From Actinomycetota bacterium (GTDB lineage: Bacteria > Actinomycetota > Acidimicrobiia > Acidimicrobiales > JACCXE01), in NCBI GenBank assembly GCA_013697265.1, contig JACCXE010000076.1, positions 1 to 13,374 on the forward strand: a stretch of DNA of 13,374 nt, in the 5' to 3' direction. The notes under the pieces are model-generated. The model saw nothing but the letters and a program-made list of their open reading frames with translations, was not told where the DNA came from and made no database searches. Each line of letters starts with the position of its first letter. The stretch's first letter is position 1. Made by a program: the position numbers and the translations under genes. Of the stretch, positions 1 to 9,818 are shown in pieces.

Positions 1-1
1 A

Positions 2-961
2 TTCACCGAGGCCAAGCCCTTCCACCTGATGTTCAAGACTTTCGCCGGCCCGGTGGAGGACAGCGGCGCCGTTTGTTACCTGCGCCCTGAAACCGCGCAG
101 GGAATGTTCACGAACTTCGCAAACGTCATGACCACGGCGCGCCTCAAGCCGCCGTTCGGTATCGCGCAAGTGGGCAAGTCGTTTCGGAACGAGATCACGC
201 CCGGCAACTTCGTCTTCCGCACCCGCGAGTTCGAGCAGATGGAGATGGAGTTCTTCGTCCCGCCCGACGAGGCCGACAAGTGGTTCGACTACTGGGTGCA
301 GCAACGCCACGAGTGGTACATCAAGCTCGGCATGTCGTCGGACTCGTTACGACTGCGTCCGCACGACGCCGAAGAGTTGTCGCACTACTCGTCGGGCACC
401 ACCGACGTTGAATACGACTTCCCCTGGGGGTGGGGCGAACTCGAAGGTATCGCCAACCGTGGCAACTACGACCTGACGCAGCACGCGAACGCGTCGGGCG
501 AAAAGCTCGAGTACTTCGATCAGACGAGCGGCGAGCGCTACGTCCCCCACGTCATCGAGCCCGCTGCCGGCGCCACGCGCACGATGATGGCGTTCCTGCT
601 CGCGGCCTACACCGAAGACGAGATCGGCGGTGAGGCCCGCACCGTTCTGCGCCTGCACCCGCGCATTGCGCCGTACAAAGTTGCCGTGCTGCCGTTGTCC
701 AAGAAGGACACGCTGACGCCGCTCGCGCGTTCGGTGCACGCGCAGCTGGCCGAGTTCTGGATGACCGACTACGACGAGACGCAGTCCATCGGTCGTCGGT
801 ATCGCCGCCAGGACGAGGTCGGCACGCCACTGTGCGTCACGGTCGACTTCGAGTCGCTCGAGGACCACGCCGTCACGATTCGGGATCGCGACACCGCCGA
901 GCAAGTGCGCGTACCCGTCGCCGAACTCGTCGCGACTGTGCGTACCAAGCTCGGTTTCTAA
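2..961 (+). CDS. glyS: Glycine--tRNA ligase, alpha2 (eukaryote-like) type, 3' part
   Basis: The gene enters from the left edge: the frame is open from base 2 and 319 C-terminal residues are present. It charges tRNA-Gly with glycine in the cytoplasm. Class II motif 2 is visible as FRNEITPGNF followed by FRTREFEQMEMEFF, and YLRPETAQGMF is the glycine-enzyme signature just before it. Motif 3 is GATRTMMAFLLAAY. The last ~100 residues, from LRLHPRIAPYKVAVLPLS onward, form the class II anticodon-binding domain, ending at TAA 959-961. The ATG at 29 is an internal methionine, not the start. The catalytic part is intact as far as it can be seen; the N-terminus is missing only because the window begins here. 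It reads in the same direction as the next gene but is separated from it by hairpins and a palindrome. Confidence 0.96.
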   Translation, partial: FTEAKPFHLMFKTFAGPVEDSGAVCYLRPETAQGMFTNFANVMTTARLKPPFGIAQVGKSFRNEITPGNFVFRTREFEQMEMEFFVPPDEADKWFDYWVQQRHEWYIKLGMSSDSLRLRPHDAEELSHYSSGTTDVEYDFPWGWGELEGIANRGNYDLTQHANASGEKLEYFDQTSGERYVPHVIEPAAGATRTMMAFLLAAYTEDEIGGEARTVLRLHPRIAPYKVAVLPLSKKDTLTPLARSVHAQLAEFWMTDYDETQSIGRRYRRQDEVGTPLCVTVDFESLEDHAVTIRDRDTAEQVRVPVAELVATVRTKLGF

Positions 962-971
962 CCCGGGGCCT

Positions 972-985
972 CGCGGCACTCCGCG
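972..985 (+). terminator. Small hairpin just after glyS
   Basis: CGCGG (972-976) and CCGCG (981-985) can form a perfect 5-bp GC stem with a CACT loop, 11 bases after the glyS stop. No T-run follows, so a terminator role is only suggested. Confidence 0.3.
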
Positions 986-1000
986 TCACACCGTCTCCCT

Positions 1001-1020
1001 AGGGTGCCCGTCACCCTTCC
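1001..1020 (+). terminator. Probable terminator hairpin after glyS
   Basis: AGGGTG (1001-1006) pairs perfectly with CACCCT (1012-1017) around a 5-nt CCCGT loop, followed by TTCC and a C-run. The position 40 bases after glyS fits a transcription terminator. The tail is C-rich rather than T-rich, so it would be a weak intrinsic terminator. Confidence 0.45.
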
Positions 1021-1034
1021 CCCCTAAGAGGTCT

Positions 1035-1095
1035 GCGCCACCAAAGTTCCCTGATCACTGCCGTCAATTGCGATTTTGGGGAAGTTTCGTGGCGC
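1035..1095. repeat. 61-bp imperfect palindrome A, upstream of the AbiEi/DUF559 gene
   Basis: The left arm is 1035-1051 and the right arm 1079-1095, separated by 27 nt. Fifteen of 17 positions pair; the mismatches are at 1042/1088 and 1046/1084. Each arm is one mismatch from GCGCCACGAAAGTTCCC. The right arm ends 22 bases before the chosen ATG of the next gene, so the palindrome could be an operator, an mRNA leader hairpin, or the end of a mobile unit. A second palindrome of the same length and arm sequence lies after the gene. Confidence 0.85.
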
Positions 1096-1117
1096 GAATC
1101 ACGTGGAGGACGTGGCG

Positions 1118-1972
1118 ATGCCGCGAAAATTGTTCACGACGCGCGAGTTCCTCGCGCTCGGGCACAGCGAGAAGGAGTTGTACTGGGGTCAACGCGCCGG
1201 CAAGTGGGTGCACGCCGCGCACGGCGTATTTGCAGAAGGACCGGACGAACCCGATGCCATGACCGCGGCCGTCGCACGGTTGATGGCGTCGGGTGAGGTC
1301 GCGACGGGTCTCGTCTCGGGTGCGGTGTACGGACTCGATGCGATCGAACCGAAGACGTTGATCGTGCCTCGTCGCCGCCGAGCCGTCGCCTTCGGGGGCG
1401 AGCCGCGAATGGTCGAGGGCGTCCTGTGCGCGTGCCCGGTGCAAACGATCATCGAGCTGGCGGCGATCCTCGACGATCTCCGATGGGAGCAAGCACTCGA
1501 GTCCGCGTTGCGGAAAGGTCTGCTCACGATCGAGCAGCTCGAGAACTTGCTGCCTGAGCTCGCCGGGTCCCGCACCCATGGCTCGCCCAGGATCCGACGC
1601 GTTTTGGCGCTCCGTCCACCGGGCGCGCCACCGACCGGAAGCCTGATGGAGACGCTGATGGTGCAACTGGTTCGTCCCATCCCCGAGATCCCCGAACCCG
1701 AACGTCAAGTGGTCGTTACCGACGAACACGACGAGTTCGTCGCTCAGGTAGACCTCGCGTGGTCGGACCTCGGCGTGCTCAACGAGTTGGACGGCCTGCA
1801 GCACCTGGGCCAGCCCGTCCACGACGCGCGCCGCGAGTCGGCGGTCGTGGCCGCCACGGGATGGCTCGTCGGACGGTTCACCTGGCGCGAGGTTCGAGAT
1901 GTCCCGATCGCGACGGGTCGCCGCCTCGTCAAGATCATCGAACAAGCCCGTCGTCGGCCCCTCCCGTTCTAA
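1118..1972 (+). CDS. Orphan AbiEi-like winged-helix protein with C-terminal DUF559/Vsr-like nuclease domain
   Basis: A 284-aa protein. The start is ATG 1118 because GGAGGA (1105-1110) lies seven bases upstream. A TTG at 1076 would extend the frame through the palindrome and has no such support. Residues ~5-45 (TTREFLALG, then GKWVHAAHGVFAEGP) look like the N-terminal wHTH of the AbiEi antitoxin family. The C-terminal ~80 residues resemble the DUF559/Vsr PD-(D/E)XK fold: D212 in VDLAW, E223 and D225 in ELDG, H229, then GW and R-TW near the end. This family occurs as scattered single genes in actinobacteria. No AbiEii nucleotidyltransferase is adjacent, so it is not a complete type IV toxin-antitoxin pair. 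The role is unknown; a DNA-binding and possibly DNA-cleaving protein is the best inference. The gene is bracketed by two matching palindromes, the second starting 13 bases after TAA 1970-1972. Confidence 0.85.
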   Translation: MPRKLFTTREFLALGHSEKELYWGQRAGKWVHAAHGVFAEGPDEPDAMTAAVARLMASGEVATGLVSGAVYGLDAIEPKTLIVPRRRRAVAFGGEPRMVEGVLCACPVQTIIELAAILDDLRWEQALESALRKGLLTIEQLENLLPELAGSRTHGSPRIRRVLALRPPGAPPTGSLMETLMVQLVRPIPEIPEPERQVVVTDEHDEFVAQVDLAWSDLGVLNELDGLQHLGQPVHDARRESAVVAATGWLVGRFTWREVRDVPIATGRRLVKIIEQARRRPLPF

Positions 1973-1985
1973 AACTGCGCGATTC

Positions 1986-2046
1986 GCGCCATGAAAGTTC
2001 CCCTCACGAGCGTCCGATCAGCGAAATCAGGAAACTTTCGTGGCGC
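1986..2046. repeat. 61-bp imperfect palindrome B, downstream of the AbiEi/DUF559 gene
   Basis: The left arm is 1986-2002 and the right arm 2030-2046, with a 27-nt spacer. There are 15 Watson-Crick pairs, one G-T pair and one mismatch (2000/2032). Arms match those of palindrome A; the 27-nt spacers do not resemble each other closely. Pairing resumes further out: TGCGCG (1976-1981) with CGCGCA (2051-2056), so the whole structure may span 1976-2056 and begin four bases after the upstream stop codon. It could also end transcription of the preceding gene, although no T-run follows. Confidence 0.85.
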
Positions 2047-2099
2047 AGAACGCGCATCTAGGGACGGCGAAGGACCGGACCGGGCTGCCACCCCGCCCG

Positions 2100-2105
2100 T
2101 AGAGT
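2100..2105 (+). promoter_or_regulatory. Candidate -10 element (TAGAGT), leaderless start of the VOC gene
   Basis: TAGAGT fits the actinobacterial TANNNT -10 pattern and lies seven bases before ATG 2113. No Shine-Dalgarno is present, so a transcript beginning at the ATG is plausible. No convincing -35 was seen. Confidence 0.4.
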
Positions 2106-2112
2106 CACGGAC

Positions 2113-2505
2113 ATGTTCCAGGGTTTGCGCACCGTGATCTATCCAGTAACTGATCTGGCCGCGTCGAAGGCGTGGTTCAGCGACGTGCTCGGGTTCGGGC
2201 CGTACTTCGACGAACCGTTCTACGTCGGCTTCGACGTCGGCGGCTACGAGCTTGGCCTGCTGCCCGTGGGCGACAGCGGCATGGGCGACGGCGCGTTGAC
2301 ATATTGGGGCGTGCGCGACGCCGAAGCGGCCTACGCGGCGCTGGTCGCAAAGGGCGCCACCGACCACACGCCGGTCACCGAAGTGGGCGACGGAATCAAG
2401 ACGGGCACCGTGCGTGCGCCCGACGGAAACATCGTCGGGATTATCTACAACCCCCATTTTCAGTTGCCCGGTACTTCTCAGGCCGGGACCGCTTCCGCCG
2501 ATTAG
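2113..2505 (+). CDS. VOC (glyoxalase/bleomycin resistance fold) family protein
   Basis: A 130-aa single-chain protein with the paired beta-alpha-beta-beta-beta layout of the vicinal oxygen chelate superfamily. The first module is TVIYPVTDLAASKAWFSDVLGF; the second begins LTYWGVRDAEAAYAALVAKG and ends APDGNIVGIIYNP. The usual four metal ligands are largely absent. Tyr or Ile occupies the first-strand His site, E in YELGLLP is kept, Tyr stands at the fifth-strand His site, and Gly/Ile at the last Glu site. A classical metal-dependent glyoxalase I is therefore unlikely; a binding protein or a divergent enzyme fits better. The substrate cannot be told. It heads a co-directional run of genes, with the Hpt gene only 6 bp after its stop. 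Confidence 0.85.
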   Translation: MFQGLRTVIYPVTDLAASKAWFSDVLGFGPYFDEPFYVGFDVGGYELGLLPVGDSGMGDGALTYWGVRDAEAAYAALVAKGATDHTPVTEVGDGIKTGTVRAPDGNIVGIIYNPHFQLPGTSQAGTASAD

Positions 2506-2511
2506 ATCGGT

Positions 2512-2898
2512 ATGGAGTTGGCCGACCCGCTTGACGCGGCAACGATTAAGCAGCTCCGCGAATTGGGCGACGACTCGTTTATCGCGGAACTGGCCGAAAT
2601 GTTCCTTAGTGATTTCGAACCAACCTACGCGAGGCTGCTCGGTGCGATCCGAAACGACGACACCCAGACCGCGGCGTCGAGTGCGCACTTTCTCAAGGGA
2701 TCGAGCCTGAGCATTGGCCTGCTGGCCCTGAGTGGCGTTTTGGCGCAGGTGGAGGCGCATTTCCGCACCGAAGGGGGAGCCCTGAGCGAGGCGGTGCTTA
2801 ACGAGATGCAGCGTCGGGCCGACGAAGCGCAAACCCGCCTACGGCTTCTTCTCGCCGAAACCGAAGGTTTCGGACACACCCGGCCGATAGGGCTTTAG
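2512..2898 (+). CDS. Stand-alone Hpt (histidine phosphotransfer) domain protein
   Basis: A 128-aa all-helical protein. AHFLKGSS around residues 58-65 is the Hpt signature, with H59 as the phosphorylated histidine and K62/G63 conserved. The helix before it (FIAELAEMFLSDFEPTYARL) and after it (LSGVLAQVEAHF) match the four-helix bundle. Hpt proteins pass phosphate between receiver domains in multistep phosphorelays. It starts 6 bp after the VOC stop without a clear Shine-Dalgarno, which suggests translational coupling. The receiver gene follows 21 bp later and is the obvious partner. No histidine kinase is in the window, so the phosphate source must be elsewhere. The last ~12 residues (GFGHTRPIGL) fall outside the domain. 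Confidence 0.88.
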   Translation: MELADPLDAATIKQLRELGDDSFIAELAEMFLSDFEPTYARLLGAIRNDDTQTAASSAHFLKGSSLSIGLLALSGVLAQVEAHFRTEGGALSEAVLNEMQRRADEAQTRLRLLLAETEGFGHTRPIGL

Positions 2899-2919
2899 AC
2901 CTCTACGGAAGTAACGACG

Positions 2920-3342
2920 ATGACCGCTCCGACGACAGCCTCCAAGACCAAGCCGGCGAAGACGCCGAAGCAAAAGGCACCGACCCTGATCATCTGCGAC
3001 GACGACCAGATGACCCGCAAAATTTTTCGCGCCGTCGCCGAACGCTGCGGCTACGAGGTGATCGCGGGCGTTGAGTCGGCGATTGAAGCCTTACAGGCAG
3101 TCGCCGCGTACCGGCCCGACGTTTTGCTGCTCGATCTTGTGCTGCCCCACATGTCCGGCGAAGACATTGTTGCGCCGATTCGCGAGGTGGCGCCTGGTTG
3201 CACAATCGTCATTTGTTCGACCTACGACCCTGCTGCTGCGATTCGTAACGGCGCGGTCTTCGTGGTGCCCAAGGGCTCGAATGAGAAGTTGGAGTCGACG
3301 CTCAACATCTTGAAGGCGAGGCGCGCCGCGGCCGGTGTCTAA
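2920..3342 (+). CDS. Single-domain response regulator (CheY-like receiver)
   Basis: A 140-aa protein. Residues 1-20 form a basic Lys/Thr/Pro/Ala tail that is probably disordered. A receiver domain follows: D27-D28 form the acidic pocket, D72 in LLLDLVLP is the phospho-acceptor, S100 is the switch Ser/Thr and K118 in VVPKG the conserved lysine. All catalytic positions are present, so it should be phosphorylatable. There is no output domain; it would act by protein contact or as a phosphorelay intermediate. A weak Shine-Dalgarno (GGAAG, 2907-2911) supports ATG 2920. The Hpt gene directly upstream is the likely phosphotransfer partner. ppdK starts 25 bp downstream, possibly from its own promoter. 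Confidence 0.92.
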   Translation: MTAPTTASKTKPAKTPKQKAPTLIICDDDQMTRKIFRAVAERCGYEVIAGVESAIEALQAVAAYRPDVLLLDLVLPHMSGEDIVAPIREVAPGCTIVICSTYDPAAAIRNGAVFVVPKGSNEKLESTLNILKARRAAAGV

Positions 3343-3352
3343 ACCCGACGCG

Positions 3353-3358
3353 TAGGCT
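3353..3358 (+). promoter_or_regulatory. Candidate -10 element (TAGGCT), leaderless start of ppdK
   Basis: TAGGCT matches TANNNT and lies nine bases before the ppdK ATG at 3368, in the 25-bp gap after the response regulator. No Shine-Dalgarno precedes the ATG, so a leaderless transcript is plausible, in addition to readthrough from upstream. Confidence 0.45.
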
Positions 3359-3367
3359 TCACGGCCT

Positions 3368-6024
<2,657 letters not shown>

Positions 6025-6025
<1 letters not shown>

Positions 6026-8019
6026 TGGCGGCCAAGAAGCAAGGGATGCAGCCCGCCGATATCGGGCTGCTCGTGCACGTCGACGACCCGCGGGTGTCAC
6101 CCAACGCGTCGACGGTCGCCTACGTCGTGACCACCGTCGACCTAGACGCCAACGAGTACGTCAGCCGTATCTGGCTGGCCGCGGTCGACGGGTCGACCGC
6201 GCCGCGTCCGTTCACCTCGGGCGCGTCGCGGGACAAAACGCCGCGCTGGTCGCCCGACGGTTCACGGCTTGCGTTCGCCACCCACCGCGAAGACCAGGGC
6301 AGCCAACTGTTCGTGCTGCCCGTAGACGGCGGCGGCGAGGCGGTATGCCTGGCCTCGTCGCCCGAGGAGATCGACGACCTCGCCTGGTCACCGAAGGGCG
6401 ACGCCATCGCGTTCGGCGCTCGGGACCGCGACGAGAATCGCTATGGCAAGGCCAAGCCCAAAGACCAGCCGCCCCGACGCATCACGCACCTCTACTACCG
6501 CGCCGACGGCAATGGGTTCGTCGTCGACCGGCCCCGCCGCATCTTCACCGTGCCCGCCGACGCCACGGCCAAGCCCGTCGCGCTCACCGACGGGCAGTGG
6601 GGCGATACCGGCCTGACCTGGTCGCCTGATGGTCGTTGGATCGCGTTCGCGTCGGCTCGTCACGACACGTGGGACATCGACCGCTGCGTCGACCTGTGGC
6701 GCGTGCGGTCCGACGGCAGCGCGCCGGCCGAGCAACTCACCGAGACCGGGTTCAACTTCGGTCGGCCCTCGTACTCGCCCGATGGCGCCGACCTCGCCTT
6801 CGTCGGTGCGCCCGTGGGTGTGCTGCCCGTCAACGGCCAGGTCGGCGTGCTTGAGGTCTCCACCGGTGACGTGACCATCCTCACCACCGCACTCGACCGT
6901 CACTGCCTGCCCTACCTGTGAGGCGCGCGTGAGCCGGCGTGGCAAGACGACTACCTGTGGTTCACCGCCGAAGACCGCGGCAACCAACCGCTGTACCGGG
7001 TCCACGCCGATCCGGTGGAAGACGACCCGCCCGGGCCTGAGCTCATGGTCGACGGCGATCGCGTCGTGATGGGCTTCGACGTACAGAACGGCGTCGCTGC
7101 ATTCGCGTGGATGTCGCCCACCACGCAAGCCGAGTTGTCCGTCCTTGTCGACGGCGTCGAGAAGCAACTCACATCCCACGGCACCCGCCTGGCCAGCGTG
7201 CGGGTGATCCAAGAACCCGAGGCGTTCAGCGCCGTGTCGAAGGACAAGACGAAGGTGGCGTGCTGGGTGATCCCGCCCGTCGGCGCCAAGGCGGGCAAGA
7301 AGTACCCGACGTTGCTTCACATCCACGGCGGCCCCTTCACCCAATACGGCAACAAGCTGTTCGACGAGTTCCAGGTCGCCGCGGGTGCCGGTTACGCGGT
7401 CGTCTACTGCAACCCGCGCGGGTCCTCGGGCTACGGCGAAGCGTGGGGCAAGGCGCTGCGGGGGCCCACCGCGAAAATTGAGCCGGGTACCGGGTGGGGC
7501 AGCGTCGACTACGACGACGTGATGGCCGCGATCGACTCCGCGATCAAACAGTTCGACTTCATCGATGCCGACAGGCTCGGCGTGCTCGGCGGTTCCTACG
7601 GCGGCTACATGACTACGTGGATCGTCGGCCACAACAAGCGCTTCAAGGCCGCGATCTCCGAGCGCTCGGCCAACAACCTTCTGATGCTCGAAGGCAACTC
7701 CGACATTGCCACCGCGTTCACCGGCTACTACGGCCACAACGCGATCGAGAACCCGGGCGAACTGATTCGTCAGTCGGCGTCCGCCTACATGGACAAGATC
7801 ACCACGCCGCTGTTAATCCTGCACTCCGAAGACGACGGGCGGTGCCCGGTGTCCCAGGCCGAGGAACTCTTCGCCGGCCTTCGGCTGTTGGGCCGCGAGG
7901 TCGAGATGGTCCGCTTCCCGGGCGAGTCCCACGAGATGTCACGAAGCGGCGCTCCGGTCCACCGCCAGCAGCGCTTCGAGATCGTCCTCGAGTGGTTCGA
8001 CCGGTATCTCAAGAAATAG
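6025..8019 (+). pseudogene. S9 family peptidase (acylaminoacyl/dipeptidyl peptidase-like), interrupted by an in-frame TGA
   Basis: One frame runs from ATG 6025 (overlapping the ppdK stop) to TAG 8017-8019, 665 codons including the stop, and is broken only by TGA at 6919-6921 (codon 299). The N-terminal half is a beta-propeller with repeated PD40-type blades: WSPDG or similar near residues 75, 121, 199 and 250. After the TGA the frame continues with GAREPAW, as in relatives, into the alpha/beta-hydrolase domain: S524 in GGSYGGYM, D604 in HSEDDGRCP and H636 in ESHEM. All three catalytic residues are thus intact. No frameshift is involved. It may be a recent nonsense mutation, a sequencing error, a readthrough site, or a gene split into two polypeptides; the nearest downstream starts are GTG 7015 and ATG 7045. 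No signal peptide is seen, so an intact product would be a cytosolic serine peptidase cleaving short peptides. Confidence 0.8.
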
Positions 8020-8036
8020 GCGTTACACCGCGGAAG

Positions 8037-8042
8037 TAGTTT
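8037..8042 (+). promoter_or_regulatory. Candidate -10 element (TAGTTT), leaderless start of dnaG
   Basis: TAGTTT fits TANNNT and ends six bases before the dnaG GTG at 8049. There is no Shine-Dalgarno in the 29-bp gap after the peptidase gene. No clear -35 is visible. Confidence 0.35.
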
Positions 8043-8048
8043 CGGTCT

Positions 8049-9818
8049 GTGGGAATTCTGGCGGAGGACATCGCGCGGGTTCGCGACGCGACTGACTTCG
8101 TGGCGATCGCTTCGGAACGGATGTCGCTGAAACGGGTTGGTCAGCGTTGGACGGGCCTGTGCCCGTTTCACGCCGAGAAGACGCCGTCGTTCTCGATCAA
8201 CTCTGAACTCAAAGTGTATTTCTGCCACGGTTGCCAGGTGTCGGGCGACGTCATCACGTTCGTGCGTGAGACCGAGCACCTCGACTTCGCCGGCGCCGTC
8301 GAGCGCCTCGCGGCGAAGGCCAACATCCAGCTGCGTTACGACGACGCGAAGGCCGGGCCCGACCGGGCAAAGCGCGACGCGTTGTACGCCGCGATGGAGA
8401 GGGCCGTCGCCTGGTACCACGAGCAGCTGCTGACCAATCCCGACGCGCGCAAAGCCCGCGACTACCTGCGCGACCGGGGTTACAACAGCGACATCGCCCG
8501 GCGGTTCTCGATCGGCTGGTCGCCCGACGACTGGGACCAACTCGCTCGCCACCTGAAGCTGAGCGACAAGGAACTCACCGACACCGGTCTGGGCTTCGTG
8601 AACCGGCGCGGCAAGCAGCAAGACGCATTCCGGGGCCGCATCATGTTCCCGATCTACGACACCGCGGGCAAGCCGGTGGCCTTCGGCGGGCGGATCCTGC
8701 CCGGCGCCGACGACCCGGCGAAGTACAAGAACTCGTCGGAGACGCCGATCTACTCGAAGCGGCGCGTCCTCTACGGCCTCAACTGGGCCAAGGACGACGC
8801 GGTAAAAAGCAACGAGGTCGTGGTGTGCGAGGGCTACACCGACGTAATTGCGTTCTACCTCGCTGGAGCGCCCCGCGCCGTCGCCACATGTGGCACCGCG
8901 GTCACCGAAGAACACCTCCGGGTGCTGCGCACGTTCGCGCCCCGCATCGTGTTGGCCTACGACGCCGACGCGGCCGGCCAGGCCGCGGCCGAGCGCTTCT
9001 ACACCTGGGAACGCGACCTCGATCTGTCCCTGGCAGTGCTGGCCTTACCGAAGGGCGCGGATCCCGCCGACCTCGCCCGCCGGGACCCCGCCGCGCTGAA
9101 GCAGGCGTTGGCCGGCGCCAAGTCGTTCCTCGACTTCCGGGTGCAACGCACGCTCGACGCCGGCAACCTGCGCACTCCCGAAGGCCGAGCCAAGACAGCG
9201 GAGGCCGCGCTCGCGATGGTCGCCGAGCACCCGAACGCCCTCGTGCGCGAGCAATACATCGGCACGATCGCGGCGGCCGTCGACATATCCGCCGACCAAC
9301 TCACCCGCAGCATTCAACAGCGCGGCAACAGGGTCACGGTCGCGCCTGTCGCGGCGCGGTGGCCGCCGCGCCGGGCTGCCGGGCCCGAAACAGAGGCGTT
9401 GAAAGTAGCCATTCACAATCCGGAAGCCGTGGCCGGGAAGTTGCACGAGGTGTTGTTCACTGACCCGGCGCATCGGGACGCCTTCTTGGCGCTGGTCACC
9501 GGTGAGCCGCTGATCGACGCGATCGCCGCCGCGCCTCCTGACGCGGCCGAGCTGTTGCAACGCCTTGCGGTCGAAGACACCGACGCCGAACCGGGCGACG
9601 TTTTGGCTGGTCTGGCCCGCGTCGCGGCGGGGTCGGCCGTCGACCGGCTCAACAAACAGGCACAGGAAGGCGGCGACCCTGCGTCACTGGCGCCCACCAT
9701 CGGCTGGCTCATTCAGACACGCGAACAACTCGGAGACGACGCTCTCCGTTCCGAGGCGACTGAGGCCTTGGTAGCGTGGCTGGCGCAGGAAGCTGACGGA
9801 GGGGAGGGAACAACTTGA
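8049..9818 (+). CDS. dnaG: DNA primase
   Basis: A 589-aa primase that makes RNA primers for lagging-strand and restart synthesis at the replication fork, working with the DnaB helicase. The N-terminal zinc-binding domain has C38, H41, C59 and C62 (CPFHAEKTPSF, then VYFCHGC). The catalytic TOPRIM core shows CEGYTDV with E261 and AYDADAAG with D305 and D307, the metal-binding acidic residues. The C-terminal ~150 residues are poorly conserved, as expected for the helicase-interacting region. The GTG start gives the normal N-terminus (ILAEDIARVRDATDFVAIAS). The stop TGA overlaps the sigA TTG start, so the two are co-transcribed and translationally coupled, as in the dnaG-rpoD part of the macromolecular synthesis operon. 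Confidence 0.97.
   Translation: MGILAEDIARVRDATDFVAIASERMSLKRVGQRWTGLCPFHAEKTPSFSINSELKVYFCHGCQVSGDVITFVRETEHLDFAGAVERLAAKANIQLRYDDAKAGPDRAKRDALYAAMERAVAWYHEQLLTNPDARKARDYLRDRGYNSDIARRFSIGWSPDDWDQLARHLKLSDKELTDTGLGFVNRRGKQQDAFRGRIMFPIYDTAGKPVAFGGRILPGADDPAKYKNSSETPIYSKRRVLYGLNWAKDDAVKSNEVVVCEGYTDVIAFYLAGAPRAVATCGTAVTEEHLRVLRTFAPRIVLAYDADAAGQAAAERFYTWERDLDLSLAVLALPKGADPADLARRDPAALKQALAGAKSFLDFRVQRTLDAGNLRTPEGRAKTAEAALAMVAEHPNALVREQYIGTIAAAVDISADQLTRSIQQRGNRVTVAPVAARWPPRRAAGPETEALKVAIHNPEAVAGKLHEVLFTDPAHRDAFLALVTGEPLIDAIAAAPPDAAELLQRLAVEDTDAEPGDVLAGLARVAAGSAVDRLNKQAQEGGDPASLAPTIGWLIQTREQLGDDALRSEATEALVAWLAQEADGGEGTT
9798..9808 (+). promoter_or_regulatory. Strong ribosome binding site fixing the TTG start of sigA
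   Basis: A purine run containing GGAGG (9798-9802) and AGGG (9805-9808) lies inside the 3' end of dnaG, six bases or more before TTG 9815. It is the strongest Shine-Dalgarno in the window and decides the unusual TTG start. Confidence 0.75.

Noticed and set aside
1000..1005. TAGGGT as a -10 element for the AbiEi/DUF559 gene
   Set aside because: It lies more than 110 bases before the start and forms part of the hairpin that looks like the glyS terminator.
1076..1117. Upstream TTG start for the AbiEi/DUF559 gene
   Set aside because: It would place the coding sequence inside the palindrome arm and has no ribosome site, while ATG 1118 has GGAGGA at ideal spacing.
1118..1972. AbiE type IV toxin-antitoxin system
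   Set aside because: Only the AbiEi-like domain is present, fused to a nuclease-like domain; no AbiEii nucleotidyltransferase toxin lies on either side.
6919..6921. Selenocysteine codon
   Set aside because: The position is not catalytic in S9 peptidases, relatives are not selenoproteins as far as known, and no convincing SECIS-like stem was seen just downstream.
6388..7737. 449-residue open frame on the minus strand opposite the S9 peptidase
   Set aside because: It is antisense to recognisable propeller and hydrolase motifs, has no recognisable domain, and is typical of a mirror frame in GC-rich coding sequence.
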